A stretch of DNA of 64,000 nucleotides from a bacterium. Its GTDB lineage: Bacteria; Hinthialibacterota; Hinthialibacteria; Hinthialibacterales; Hinthialibacteraceae. The stretch spans positions 1-64,000 of the forward strand of contig WGLV01000007.1 in NCBI GenBank assembly GCA_016125385.1. The letters are read 5' to 3'. This document shows, piece by piece, positions 1 through 8,808 of the stretch; positions within the stretch are counted from its first letter, which is position 1; every line of letters starts with the position of its first letter. A model generated the notes under the pieces. The model did not search any database and was not told where the DNA came from. It worked only from the letters and a program-made list of their open reading frames with translations. Position numbers and translations under genes: made by a program.

Positions 1-306
1 ATCCCATGGAGACTCTCCTTTGCGGTCTAGTCACATAACTAGACTCTATAATAAAAGAAAAAGGAGCGAATTTCCAGCGAAAATTACACTCCCAGCAATT
101 TTTATCTCTTTTTATCTAGTCAAAGGCCAAAGTCGAGAAAAGAGCGGACGGTTTCTCGTCCGCTCTTTTTGTTTCAGCTAACCACGCCATCTTTTTTTTC
201 TCTCTCCCAGAAGACCGGACATTCAAGGGGGGGGTGAGCGCCTTGCGCGGACATTCCGTTTCATCGGACAACCCCTCCTGAATGACTCGGCAGCCGGCAT
301 TGCCAG
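1..306. other. Intergenic region before the first gene
   Basis: No convincing coding region. It holds a perfect 7-bp inverted repeat (GTCTAGT/ACTAGAC, 25-44), an AT-rich stretch, a strong hairpin terminator (139-170), and at about 222-285 a G-run/C-run stretch. That last stretch resembles part of the intergenic sequence at about 37,905-37,975: both have a GGGGGG..GAGCGC block and, some 30-40 bases later, TCGGACAACCCC(C)TCCT. The 131-codon minus-strand reading frame here has no recognisable domain and lies over the terminator, so it is not called. Confidence 0.6.
139..170. terminator. Rho-independent terminator, probably bidirectional
   Basis: An AGAGCGGACG/CGTCCGCTCT stem with a 6-base loop is followed by a T5 run on the plus strand and a T4 run on the minus strand. 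It can end an off-window plus-strand transcript and also the TPR/HEAT gene that reads towards it on the minus strand. Confidence 0.8.
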
Positions 307-1689
307 CTAGAGGCGGGTGAAAAGGTAGTAAATCAGGTAGCCGATGACTGAACATTGCAGAACCAGCAACAACCAGAATTGAAATCGTCCTGAAGCGGGA
401 AACTCGCCGCGTCCGGCGGCGGGTTTGATCTTCATGCGGTATAGCATGTCCTGCTGTTTCTGATAACGCCGCTTGACGGAGGCGATGGCGTCGCGGATGT
501 CTTCGCGGCATTCGCGGCAGCGCGGGTCGCCCGCCAGCATCTCCAGCTCGGGGGCCATGTCGATAGAGCCGAAGCGCCCCGCCACGCGCGCCACGATTCG
601 GGTGATAGAGGGCATGGGGTCATATAACCCCGCCTTCAACTTGTCGAGATACTCGCCGCGATCGAGTTTTTCAAAATACTCGTACGCCGCTTCGCGCACA
701 TACACCACCGGGTCTTCGATCAGGGGCAGAATCTTGGGTCCGGCGTCATACCCGAACGCGGTCTGATACCGGATGATGTTTTCGCGCACCGGCGCGGAAG
801 GCGAGTCGAGCATGGAAATCAACGCTTTCGAAATCTTGTCGGAGCCAAACTCGCGTAACGCGTGAATCTGGTGAAGCAGGCGCTCTTCATCGCCGTCGAA
901 CAATTTGGGCAGCGCCTCGTCGATCTGTTCTTCCAGCCGCTTGATATCGTCGAGCCGCAGCCGCGCGGCGAGAATCTCATCTTTTTCATTCAGCAGGCGC
1001 TCAAAAATCTTGCGTGAGAGGCTGATGCAGCGAGCCTCGACGAAATGCTCGCCGAGATCGAACAGAATCTTGGCGTCGAGGTCTTTTTCTTTCAGGATCG
1101 TTTCCGTGATGCGCCGGGCCGCGGCCACGCGGCCCTGTTTGATGTGACCCATCGCCAGCCAGTATTTTCCGCCCAGTTGAATCAACGGCTGGTGATCGCG
1201 CTCCAACAGGTTTTCAAACGTTTCAATCGCCTGTTCGTACAATCCCTGCTCAAACAGCGCGCGTCCCCACAGGCCCAGGCTGATGGGCTGTATGGGGCCG
1301 ACCATCGAGGCGCGGTGAAACAGCCTCGCCGATTCGCGGTAATCGGAGGTCTCAAACTGAAGCCGGGCGAGGTTTTCGAGAAACAGACTGCACGTGGGTT
1401 CCAGCTCGACCGCCTTGCCATACGCGTCGAGCGCCGATTCCTGAAGGCCTTTTTCGTGATAGGCGTAGGCGAGGTTAAAGTGACTCAAGGCGCAGCTGGG
1501 GTCGGTCTCGACCGCGCTCCGGTAGTGGGAGATGGCGTCGTCGATCCGGCCCTGGTTGAGGGAGTTGCGCCCGGCTTCGAGGTGTTGTTTCACCTCTTTT
1601 TTCACCATGAAGGTGAGTTTTTTACGGCCGGATTCTTCACGCGCTTCTTCGAGCGCGTTATCGGGAGCGGCTTTTTTGCGAAAAAACAC
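307..1689 (-). CDS. TPR and HEAT-repeat protein with C-terminal membrane anchor
   Basis: The 460-residue product is a likely protein-protein scaffold fixed to the inner membrane by its C-terminus. TPR-type helical pairs run from about residue 38 to 250 (for example the EAGRNSLNQGRIDDAISHYR unit). HEAT-like repeats follow at about 285-400, with phrases such as DSPSAPVRENI and EDPVVYVREAAYEYF. A single hydrophobic helix at about 437-457 is followed by only a few residues, so this is a tail-anchored topology. The start is a GTG at 1689 with AAGGA nine bases upstream; an ATG 27 codons further in is possible. No enzymatic domain is visible. It is transcribed alone and could terminate at 139-170. 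The family is not recognised beyond the repeats. Confidence 0.8.
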   Translation of the reverse strand: MFFRKKAAPDNALEEAREESGRKKLTFMVKKEVKQHLEAGRNSLNQGRIDDAISHYRSAVETDPSCALSHFNLAYAYHEKGLQESALDAYGKAVELEPTCSLFLENLARLQFETSDYRESARLFHRASMVGPIQPISLGLWGRALFEQGLYEQAIETFENLLERDHQPLIQLGGKYWLAMGHIKQGRVAAARRITETILKEKDLDAKILFDLGEHFVEARCISLSRKIFERLLNEKDEILAARLRLDDIKRLEEQIDEALPKLFDGDEERLLHQIHALREFGSDKISKALISMLDSPSAPVRENIIRYQTAFGYDAGPKILPLIEDPVVYVREAAYEYFEKLDRGEYLDKLKAGLYDPMPSITRIVARVAGRFGSIDMAPELEMLAGDPRCRECREDIRDAIASVKRRYQKQQDMLYRMKIKPAAGRGEFPASGRFQFWLLLVLQCSVIGYLIYYLFTRL

Positions 1690-1825
1690 GCTTTATTTTC
1701 CTTAACGGACGCCTGACAAGCCGCCCGGAACGGGTGATGGGATACTATCGTCATTCTAATAAGAAAGCGCGGTTCTGGCAATCAATCCGGCTGAGTATTT
1801 TTACGCGTGGGACGTGCAATGAAGA

Positions 1826-1850
1826 AAGGGACGCGGTATCCCGCGCCCCC
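1826..1850 (-). terminator. Terminator-like hairpin after the Gfo/Idh gene
   Basis: On the minus strand a GGGCGCGG/CCGCGTCCC stem with one mismatch is followed by TTTCTTC. It lies 36 bases past the stop codon of the oxidoreductase gene. The U-tract is short, so efficiency is uncertain. Confidence 0.4.
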
Positions 1851-1885
1851 GGTGTGCCTGAAACATCGATAAAAGCAGAAGACGT

Positions 1886-3136
1886 TTATTTACGCCCATA
1901 CAACTGATCCGCGCCCAACCCCTGCTGAATGGCGGGGATATAGGTTTCAAGTTCTTTCTGGACGGCGGGGTCGGTCAGATCGATAGTGACGCCTTTTTCA
2001 GCCGCCATATACGCCGCCATGGTCAGTTTGACGATTTCGTAGCCGTATTCGAGCGTCATCATGCCGTTCTGACCCTTAAGAAAGGCGTCGCCGGTGTCTT
2101 TGAGCTCGTCGGTATAGCCGTACACGTCGGCTTCGTTGTGATGAACCGCCAGCAGCCCGCGGCTGGAGGTCGATTTTTCAAGCGCGGTTTCGGCGTTGGC
2201 GGCGGCTTCGGCGGCTTCATCGCCGATGAAGATGGTCAGCGGCGCGACCAGCGAGTTGATCTCGAAGGCGTAACCCGGCCCCATGCCGTCCATGAAGACG
2301 CGCAGCCCCTGCTTTTCAAACATCCACGAGTTGGTGAACTGTGATTTCGACAGCTGGCCGGTTTCAGGATTTTTGTAAGTAATCATTCCGGTGGTGAAGT
2401 CTTCAGCGGGCGTTTTTTCATAATCGAGATCGAAGCGCTTTTTGAGAACCTCGCGGTAGCGCGGCAGCCCCCATTTCAGCAGCCCGACTTCGCACGACAC
2501 GCTGACCGGTTTCAGAAAATCGATCGGCTTGCCGAGGGGGTTGAGCGCGTACCAGCCCACTGCGATCGAGTGGCAGCCCATGTCGCTGAGCACGCCGCCG
2601 CCCTGGCGGGTCGGGTCCCAGAACCAGGCGCTGTGCGGCCCTGCGTGTTCTTCGGCGCAACGGGTGAGCGACATCGGCCCCATGGTGCGCTGCTGGGGCG
2701 CGAGCTGGGCGAGTTGAGCCTTGATGGGCTTCATGTGCAGCTGGTTTTCAAAATACGAAACGGGAATCCCGAGCTGATTGCCCAGTTCGACCACTCGTCT
2801 GGCTTCTTTCAGGTTGCGCGCCAGCGGCTTGTCGACGATCAGGCCCTTTAATTGAGCGCCCGCCTTCACCGCCGCCGCGATCTGTTCCATTACTTCCACG
2901 CGGGCGTAATTCACGCAGAACACCGCCACCGCGTCGACGTTTTTACACAGTTCTTCGATGGTCGGGTAAACCGTTGCGTCGCCCAGACCGCGTTCGCGGG
3001 CGTAGGCGGAGAGTTTGGGGCCGCTGTGAGGCGAATAGATTCCCGCCAGCTCAACGTTACGGACGTGTTCCATCGCCGCCGCCATGAAGTGACCCAGAAA
3101 ACCGCCGCCGATAAATCCCAGTTTCAGACGTTCCAT
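1886..3136 (-). CDS. Gfo/Idh/MocA-family oxidoreductase
   Basis: This is a 416-residue NAD(P)-dependent dehydrogenase of the glucose-fructose oxidoreductase/inositol dehydrogenase family, expected in the cytoplasm and likely acting on a sugar or inositol derivative. An N-terminal Rossmann fold starts with GFIGGGFLGH (residues about 7-16). The family EKP-type motif appears as DKPLA at about residue 102. The substrate-binding half carries GGGVLSDMGCHSIAVGW, matching the usual G-x-x-x-D-x-G-x-H signature. The ATG start at 3136 has GAGGG five bases upstream. No signal peptide is seen, although many relatives in such genomes are secreted through Tat. Substrate cannot be inferred from sequence alone. 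A second, unrelated-looking family member lies at 36,599. Confidence 0.88.
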   Translation of the reverse strand: MERLKLGFIGGGFLGHFMAAAMEHVRNVELAGIYSPHSGPKLSAYARERGLGDATVYPTIEELCKNVDAVAVFCVNYARVEVMEQIAAAVKAGAQLKGLIVDKPLARNLKEARRVVELGNQLGIPVSYFENQLHMKPIKAQLAQLAPQQRTMGPMSLTRCAEEHAGPHSAWFWDPTRQGGGVLSDMGCHSIAVGWYALNPLGKPIDFLKPVSVSCEVGLLKWGLPRYREVLKKRFDLDYEKTPAEDFTTGMITYKNPETGQLSKSQFTNSWMFEKQGLRVFMDGMGPGYAFEINSLVAPLTIFIGDEAAEAAANAETALEKSTSSRGLLAVHHNEADVYGYTDELKDTGDAFLKGQNGMMTLEYGYEIVKLTMAAYMAAEKGVTIDLTDPAVQKELETYIPAIQQGLGADQLYGRK

Positions 3137-3427
3137 GTGAACCCTCGCGTATGGACAGGATTAGTTGGTTCCATCTCGTTGCCGCACGATGCGAATCAGG
3201 ATGAACGCCTAGTGTACGCTTCCAGCCCCGCGCCCGTCAATTCGAGGCGAGCCAGGATGCCCGGATGTTCAATTCGCCGTACAGTTTTCCGGATCATCGC
3301 AAAAGTTTTTTTGAATTCTCGTACACTTTCGATCCTGGCCGGGCGTATTGTTATTGAAATGAATGGGCTGTGAGCCCGAACGACGCCCCGGCGGCCGCGA
3401 TGCGCGGCGGCTGAAACCGAACCGGAT

Positions 3428-4006
3428 ATGACCCAATCGCCCAGCGACGCCGTGCTGGTGAAAGCCGCCCTGCGCGGCGATGAAGCCAGCGCCGCCGCTC
3501 TCTACCGCCGCCACGCCGAAGCGCTTTACGCCGCCTGTTACCGGGTGACGCTCAACGCCGCCTTGGCCAACGACTGTACGCAGGAGGCGTGGATCAAGAT
3601 TTTCCGTCATCTGGAGCGCTTCGACGTCAGCGCTTCGTTCATCGCCTGGGCGCGCTCGATCGCCGTGCGCTGCGCCATCGACGAGGTGCGCAAGGCGTCG
3701 CGCCGGGCGGCGGTTTCGGTCGACGCGGGCGATGAGTTCCCTGAGTACAGTCTGAACGAGTCGGCTCGGGGCGAGACGGATGCGAATACGCTGCAAGCCA
3801 AACTGAGCGCCTGTCTGGGGTTGCTGTCCGGCGTACAGCGCGCGGCGTTTTCGATGCGCCATTATGAGGGCGCGAGTTACGCCGAGATCGCCGAAACCCT
3901 GGGCGTCGCCGAAGGAACCGTAAAAACGCATATTCACCGCGCCGCGCTGATTCTCCGGAAGGCGCTGGCGCCCTACGCAGAGGCAGGATATGAACGTGAA
4001 CGATGA
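3428..4006 (+). CDS. ECF-type RNA polymerase sigma factor
   Basis: A 192-residue sigma-70 family factor of extracytoplasmic-function size. Region 2 lies at about residues 20-95, with the DCTQEAWIKIFRHLERFD and SFIAWARSIAVRCAIDEVRK segments that contact core enzyme and the -10 element. Region 4 is at about 135-185, with the helix-turn-helix YAEIAETLGVAEGTVKTHI. Region 3 is absent, as expected for ECF factors. It overlaps the next gene by 17 bases. That gene encodes a single-pass membrane protein, the usual sigma/anti-sigma arrangement. The ribosome-binding site is weak. The activating signal is unknown; the third gene of the run (4696) is a plausible target or partner. Confidence 0.92.
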   Translation: MTQSPSDAVLVKAALRGDEASAAALYRRHAEALYAACYRVTLNAALANDCTQEAWIKIFRHLERFDVSASFIAWARSIAVRCAIDEVRKASRRAAVSVDAGDEFPEYSLNESARGETDANTLQAKLSACLGLLSGVQRAAFSMRHYEGASYAEIAETLGVAEGTVKTHIHRAALILRKALAPYAEAGYERER

Positions 4007-4667
4007 ACCATTGCGCGACGAATTTCTGACGCTCTACTTCGATCCCGATTCGCCGGAAGCGGACCGGACGCGCGAGCGCATCGAACAGGACGCCGCGTTG
4101 CGTGAAGAGTATGAAGCCTTCGCCGCCGCGATGAATCTCGCCCGCCGCTTTGAAGCGCCGGCCCAGAGCCCCTCCGCCCGCGTTGAAACCTTTGAAGCGG
4201 CGTGGAAGGCGTCGGGACGAGGGAAACGCACGGCGTCGACCGGCTGGCTGGGCGTTTCGTGGCGCGGCGCCACGATCTTCGCGCTCGGGACTTTCTGCGG
4301 CGTGCTCATTACTCTCGCCGCGTTTCAGCCGTCCGCCGCGGGCGGCGCGGGCGATGCGCCGAAAGAACTCGTCAGCGCGCCGCTTGACCGGGTGGCCGCC
4401 GATGACGAGCCGCTCACCATCGATGATTACGGCGGCTTCAAAACCGTACGCGGCGATGCGGTCAGGCAGGCCTATCCTCATCTCGAAAATCCCGTCGTGG
4501 TGGTCCAGCCCGACGCCAGCGGGTTGAGTCATAAAAGAGTCGTTCAGGGAACCATGAACAACGGCGCCGTTCAGGTGGTTCTCAACATAGAAAACGATTC
4601 ATCGATACCCCGCGATCCGCGATTTTCGGCCGAACGCGGCGCGCGATTGCTGTACGCGTCAAATTGA
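3990..4667 (+). CDS. Membrane protein, probable anti-sigma factor
   Basis: The 225-residue protein has a cytoplasmic N-terminal part of about 90 residues rich in acidic and basic helices, one hydrophobic segment at about 92-112 (ATIFALGTFCGVLITLAAF), and a periplasmic tail of about 110 residues. This matches ECF anti-sigma topology. The N-terminal part opens with DEPLRDEFLTLYFD, reminiscent of anti-sigma domains that hold sigma region 4, but the zinc-binding HxxxCxxC signature is missing, so the assignment rests on position and topology. Translation is coupled to the sigma gene by a 17-base overlap. The periplasmic part has no recognised domain. Confidence 0.7.
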   Translation: MNVNDEPLRDEFLTLYFDPDSPEADRTRERIEQDAALREEYEAFAAAMNLARRFEAPAQSPSARVETFEAAWKASGRGKRTASTGWLGVSWRGATIFALGTFCGVLITLAAFQPSAAGGAGDAPKELVSAPLDRVAADDEPLTIDDYGGFKTVRGDAVRQAYPHLENPVVVVQPDASGLSHKRVVQGTMNNGAVQVVLNIENDSSIPRDPRFSAERGARLLYASN

Positions 4668-4695
4668 AACGAAACGATAAACAAGGAGAAATATC

Positions 4696-6294
4696 ATGAA
4701 AAGCAATTGGATGCCGACTCTGGCGTTATGCCTGACGCTGATCGCCCCGGCGGCGGCGCTCGGTCAAAACGCCTCCCCCGCGCAGGCGGCTGAACCCGCC
4801 AATCTGCAGGTGGAGCAGTTAAAAGCCCTGCAGGATCAGATGCGGCAATTGATGGATGAACTGAAAAGCCGCCAATCCGATATGACCGAGCTGAAAAAAG
4901 AGATCGAGCAGGAGAGAGCGAAACAGGCAGACAAAAGCGCCGATCTTCAGGGACTGGGCGATACCGTCAAGCGCCTTCAGGAAGCGCTGATGAATCAGGA
5001 TGCGCTGGGCGGCGTTATCCGCAAGGCGCAGACCCTGTCGCCATTTGGATTAACCCAGCCTGTTCCCGAACAAAACGCGATTCCCGGTTCGCCCCCGCGA
5101 AACTATTACGGCCATATCGCGAACAACATCGGCGATAAAGACGTGATCGTTAAGGTGATCAAACTGCAACACGCGCCCGCCGACATGATGGTCGAACCCA
5201 TTCGTATGATCTTCGGCGATACGCTGATGGTGATTCCTCATCCTTCGTCGAGCGATCAGCTCATTCTTTCCGGCAAACAGGAGCAGATTGAAAAAGTCGA
5301 ACAGATTCTTCCATCGCTCGACGTTGCGCCCGGCAAATCGAACTTGGATGCGCCGCCCGTCGCGAATCTGGCCTTGCGCGTCTTCGCGGTGGAGAGCGGA
5401 AATAAGGGGAATGAAGAAGAGGTGTACGTGACGAACAGCGATGCGCGGACCGAGATCGACTTTCAACTTGAGTTGAGCTCGCCCAACGATCGCGCCGACA
5501 GCGCGAGCGCCCTGCCGATGGATGGAATCAAGGTGCTGACCAATACGTTGAGATCGGCCGGCGACCGTGTTATCACGACGATTCAGGGCCGGGCCGCTAG
5601 TGAAGACGCGATCAATCAATACATTGAGATGTACAAAACAGCCCTTCAGGCGGTTGTGGTGTCGCTTAACACGACGGCCCGCGATGTCTCGCGAGTCCAG
5701 CAGGGCTCCCGAAGCAGCGACTACCCCAACGTCCCGATTCCCGCCGAGGTGAGCGGTATCGTGAATCAGCTGCTGGGTGAATCCAATCACGTGGCGGGTT
5801 ACTGGTTCGGCAACGCCAGCATGCCGGGATCGTGCCTGGTTCCGCTCGGCGACTGGTCTTTGCGGCTTCAGACCGACTCTCAGCCGAATGATGAATTCCA
5901 GATGGAAATCACCCTGAGCCAGGGCGGCCGGGATGCAAGCGCCGACTCGGTTCCACGCATGGGCATGATGATGGGAAGTTCCTCAAGTTCCAGCGGTATT
6001 TCGAACAGCGCGGGTTGGAGTTCTGGCGGCGGTGGTTATGGCGGCGGCGCCATGCAAGCACCGCCTTCTTCCGGATTCGTATGGAAGCCATACGGAAGCG
6101 AAGATAACAATGTCATTCTGCAAAATTCCGTCAAAGGACGCATCGGCCGGCCTATCATCGTCGGGTATAACCGCCCGGGCGGCGTTCTGGGCGCGCTGGT
6201 GATTATTCCCGAAAGCGAATTCGCCGCGAATGGCGAGGGAAAGAAGGCCTCCGTCCTGTTCAGAGAAGACGCGGAACAGATTCAAAAAAATTGA
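4696..6294 (+). CDS. Secreted coiled-coil protein with secretin-type N-domain
   Basis: The 532-residue exported protein has a signal peptide (residues 1-23, cleavage near ALG/QN), a charged coiled coil at about 35-100, and a secretin N1/NolW-like domain at about 151-210. That domain shows the family pattern VIKLQHAPADMMVEPI..IFGD, a variable loop, then LILSGKQEQIEKVEQILPSLD. A second half of unknown fold (about 220-420) precedes a Gly/Ser-rich stretch (about 423-462) and a final beta-rich segment. The secretin outer-membrane channel domain is absent, so it is not a secretin itself. It lies 28 bases after the anti-sigma-like gene, with AAGGAGAAA before the ATG, and probably shares its transcript. 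It may be an envelope structural or sensing partner; function is not established. Confidence 0.75.
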   Translation: MKSNWMPTLALCLTLIAPAAALGQNASPAQAAEPANLQVEQLKALQDQMRQLMDELKSRQSDMTELKKEIEQERAKQADKSADLQGLGDTVKRLQEALMNQDALGGVIRKAQTLSPFGLTQPVPEQNAIPGSPPRNYYGHIANNIGDKDVIVKVIKLQHAPADMMVEPIRMIFGDTLMVIPHPSSSDQLILSGKQEQIEKVEQILPSLDVAPGKSNLDAPPVANLALRVFAVESGNKGNEEEVYVTNSDARTEIDFQLELSSPNDRADSASALPMDGIKVLTNTLRSAGDRVITTIQGRAASEDAINQYIEMYKTALQAVVVSLNTTARDVSRVQQGSRSSDYPNVPIPAEVSGIVNQLLGESNHVAGYWFGNASMPGSCLVPLGDWSLRLQTDSQPNDEFQMEITLSQGGRDASADSVPRMGMMMGSSSSSSGISNSAGWSSGGGGYGGGAMQAPPSSGFVWKPYGSEDNNVILQNSVKGRIGRPIIVGYNRPGGVLGALVIIPESEFAANGEGKKASVLFREDAEQIQKN

Positions 6295-6320
6295 TTCTCG
6301 ATGCACCATTGTCGAATGAA

Positions 6321-6349
6321 AGACGGCGGGGCGGCCCGCCGTCTTTTTT
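6321..6349 (+). terminator. Rho-independent terminator of the sigma-factor operon
   Basis: A perfect AGACGGCGGG/CCCGCCGTCT stem with a 4-base loop runs into a T6 run, 26 bases past the stop codon of the secretin-like gene. It ends the three-gene sigma operon. Confidence 0.9.
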
Positions 6350-6444
6350 CTTTTGTGGAATCGGGGGATGTTTTGTGTTCCGATTTGCGTTAAAGATGAT
6401 AGAATGAACGAAATACGTCATCACAACCGGGTAGGATGAAAACC

Positions 6445-6903
6445 ATGCCGTCCAAACGCTGTATGATCTGTGGAAACCTTCGCTCCATCGACGAGCGCAG
6501 CCTGTGTTGCGAAGCCTGCGAAGAGCAGGAACTCGACCTGCTGATCACCACCTACGCGTTTCTGCATTGCTCGAATCGCGATTTTTACCCTATTCCCGAA
6601 CTGGTAAAAGAGATTGAGCCGATCAATGGCATCCAGGTTTCATCCACCTTCATCCGCAGCTGGCTCAAAAAGCAGTGGCTTGAAAAAAACGACCGCGAAG
6701 AGGTCTGCGTACCCGGTTCCGTCGCCGAAAACCTGATGGAAAACGGCTTTTCGGTTAACACCGACCTGGTTGACGAGTTGCATCGCCGCCGCGACAACCG
6801 CTCCAAACACGATCCCAACGAATTCAAGAACAAACGCCCCGCCCAGGAATCCAAAGAAGCCCGCACCGGCATGATTTACATGGAAAAATTCCGCAAACAA
6901 TAG
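6445..6903 (+). CDS. Small zinc-ribbon protein of unknown function
   Basis: The product of 152 residues has an N-terminal four-cysteine knuckle, CMIC then CCEAC about 20 residues later, that should bind zinc. A mostly helical, winged-helix-like region follows (STFIRSWLKKQWLEKND), then a lysine/arginine-rich tail. The start was placed at the second ATG because AGG lies nine bases before it; the first ATG (6436) overlaps that site. The knuckle plus helical body resembles the small regulators annotated as flagellar YvyF-like or zinc-ribbon proteins, but identity is too low to name it. It stands alone between a terminator and a glycosyltransferase gene. Confidence 0.7.
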   Translation: MPSKRCMICGNLRSIDERSLCCEACEEQELDLLITTYAFLHCSNRDFYPIPELVKEIEPINGIQVSSTFIRSWLKKQWLEKNDREEVCVPGSVAENLMENGFSVNTDLVDELHRRRDNRSKHDPNEFKNKRPAQESKEARTGMIYMEKFRKQ

Positions 6904-7029
6904 CGGCCGGACGGCTCTCCCGCCCCCTGTGGAGCATAACCTGTCCCGCGTTCCCTCCGTTTTACCGTATACTCTCGAGAGATGCGCCACGCTGTACGCG
7001 AATGTTTCTTCAGCGTGTCAGGTGAAACT

Positions 7030-8184
7030 ATGACGGCTCAAACAAAATCAACCCGATCGGTGCTGCATGTCACCGCATCGCTGAAAGGCGGCGCCGCGCG
7101 TCACGCCATCCAGTTGGGCGAAGGCCTTCAGGCGCGTGGCTGGCGCGTCACGCTGGCCGCCCCGCGCGACGATCGCCAGACCGCCGAGCGTATCGCATCC
7201 GCAGGGGTATCGTATCATCGCCTCGGCGGGATGGGCCGGTTTCCGCTGCGGGCCGCGCTCGCGCTGAGACGCGCCGCGCTCTCCGGCGGGTACGATCTGC
7301 TGCACGTTCACGGTCATCGCGCCGCCATCCTGACTCGCGCCGCTTTGATGGGCGCGCCGTCCCCGCCGCCGCTGGTTTATACCGTGCATGGCTACCATCC
7401 GCCTCATTATCCCGGCGCATTGTCGAGGTTGTACGTCAACACGCTTGAACGGCTGCAATGCGGCCACACGGCGGCGTATATCAGCGTTTCAGGCAGCACT
7501 GAAGACGCGCTGCTGCGCGCCGTCCCCGCCGCCGCGGGCAAATGCGCCGTGATTCCAAACGCGATCGTAAGGCGCAACATTTCCAAAGAAGAAAAACGGG
7601 CGCTGCGGACGCGGACCCGCGAGGAATTAGGCATCCCGCTCGAGGCGTTCACCATCGGCGTGGTGGCGAGGCTTCAGTGGCAGAAGGGAATCGATCGCCT
7701 GTTGGAGGCGTTTCAATGGGCGGGGCGTGAATCGGACTTTCTGCTGATCGTGGGCGACGGCCCCCAGCGCGGCGCGTTGCGCAAAAAGGCGAACGGGCTG
7801 CAATACGGCAGGCGTTGCGTCTTCGCCGGGCCGGCGAGCGATGCGTATCCGTACTATTGCGCGATGGACCTGTTCGTATTGCCATCGCTGTGGGAAGGCA
7901 TGCCGCTTACCGTGCTCGAAGCGTGGGACGCGGGCGTTCCTGTGATTGCGACGGACGTGATCGGGTCTCGCGACGTGATTGTTGACGGCGTAAACGGCCT
8001 GCTGGCGCAAAATAACGCCGATGGAATCGCCGCCGCCATTCACCGGTTTCACAAAAATCCCGTGCTGGAAGGCGAATTGATCCGCGAAGGGTTAAACACG
8101 CTCGACGAACGGCACGATTTTTCACGCATGGTGGAGCGCGTCGAAGACGTCTACGCCCATGGTACAAAAACGCCGCCGGTCTGA
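7030..8184 (+). CDS. Family 4 glycosyltransferase
   Basis: A 384-residue retaining GT-B glycosyltransferase that probably moves a sugar from a nucleotide donor to a lipid-linked or surface glycan at the cytoplasmic face. The N-terminal acceptor domain opens with VLHVTASLKGGAARHAI. The donor domain holds GVVARLQWQKGIDRLLEAF and the E-x7-E signature within EGMPLTVLEAWDAGVPVIATD. The ATG at 7030 follows AGGTGA; an in-frame ATG at 6982 adds 16 residues without a ribosome site. A TATACT box at 6968-6973 could be its -10 element. No other glycan genes sit next to it, so the product is unknown. Its stop codon lies inside the hairpin that terminates the convergent nitroreductase gene. Confidence 0.88.
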   Translation: MTAQTKSTRSVLHVTASLKGGAARHAIQLGEGLQARGWRVTLAAPRDDRQTAERIASAGVSYHRLGGMGRFPLRAALALRRAALSGGYDLLHVHGHRAAILTRAALMGAPSPPPLVYTVHGYHPPHYPGALSRLYVNTLERLQCGHTAAYISVSGSTEDALLRAVPAAAGKCAVIPNAIVRRNISKEEKRALRTRTREELGIPLEAFTIGVVARLQWQKGIDRLLEAFQWAGRESDFLLIVGDGPQRGALRKKANGLQYGRRCVFAGPASDAYPYYCAMDLFVLPSLWEGMPLTVLEAWDAGVPVIATDVIGSRDVIVDGVNGLLAQNNADGIAAAIHRFHKNPVLEGELIREGLNTLDERHDFSRMVERVEDVYAHGTKTPPV

Positions 8185-8197
8185 TGACGGGCGGCGT
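8166..8197 (-). terminator. Nitroreductase terminator overlapping the glycosyltransferase stop codon
   Basis: On the minus strand an ACGCCGCC/GGCGGCGT stem is followed by a T5 run, 33 bases after the nitroreductase stop. The loop contains the convergent gene's TGA, so the last codons of the glycosyltransferase also encode this hairpin. Confidence 0.75.
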
Positions 8198-8229
8198 ACT
8201 GGTTGAGGCGTATTGGCTATTCCCTGACG

Positions 8230-8808
8230 CTAAAATCCACCTTCTTTGATGAATTCGCCGATCGGTTTGCGCTGGCTGGGAGCCTCGCGTTCGCGCATCG
8301 CTTCAGGCAGATCGTTTTTATCGCCCGGCTTGCCGATGGCGATCATGGCGTCGACGTGAAACTCATCGGGAATATTCAGCGAGACGCGCGCCTTTTCGGC
8401 GTCGAAGCCCGCCATCCCGTGCGCCGCCAGCCCCATGAAGACGGTCTGCAGCGCCAGGCTCTGCCACGCTGACCCGGTATCGAACGAGTGATTGGCGTTT
8501 GGTTTTCCATTGTGCTCGAAATTCTTGCGCGAAATCGCCACCAGCAATACCGCCGCGTTTTTACACCATTGCTGGTTAAACTCGATCAGCAGGTCGAAAA
8601 ACGTGTTCCACTGGGGCGTATCGCGTTTGGCGTACAGAAAAAACCATGGCTGGGCGTTGAATGACGAGGGCGCCCAGCGCGCCGCTTCAAACAGCGTCAT
8701 CAGTTCATCGTCGCGTATCGGTTCTCCTGAAAAGGCGCGCGGCGACCAGCGATTGATAAACCGATCGTCGATGGGGTAAACCGGCTGGCGAATCTGCTTG
8801 ATATCCAT
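8230..8808 (-). CDS. Nitroreductase-family FMN oxidoreductase
   Basis: A 192-residue cytoplasmic flavoprotein that reduces nitro, quinone or related compounds with NAD(P)H. The FMN-binding N-terminus has the family pattern RSPR as INRWSPRAFSGEPI, followed by ALFEAARWAPSSFNAQPWFFLYA. Length is normal for the short nitroreductase group. The C-terminal segment IAIGKPGDKNDLPEAMREREAPSQRKPIGEF is also typical. The ATG at 8808 has GGAG seven bases upstream. It is a single gene, divergent from floA and convergent with the glycosyltransferase. The physiological substrate is unknown. Confidence 0.92.
   Translation of the reverse strand: MDIKQIRQPVYPIDDRFINRWSPRAFSGEPIRDDELMTLFEAARWAPSSFNAQPWFFLYAKRDTPQWNTFFDLLIEFNQQWCKNAAVLLVAISRKNFEHNGKPNANHSFDTGSAWQSLALQTVFMGLAAHGMAGFDAEKARVSLNIPDEFHVDAMIAIGKPGDKNDLPEAMREREAPSQRKPIGEFIKEGGF

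Noticed and set aside
3639-4532. 297-codon minus-strand frame across the sigma and anti-sigma genes
   Set aside because: Arg-rich shadow with no start signal or domain.
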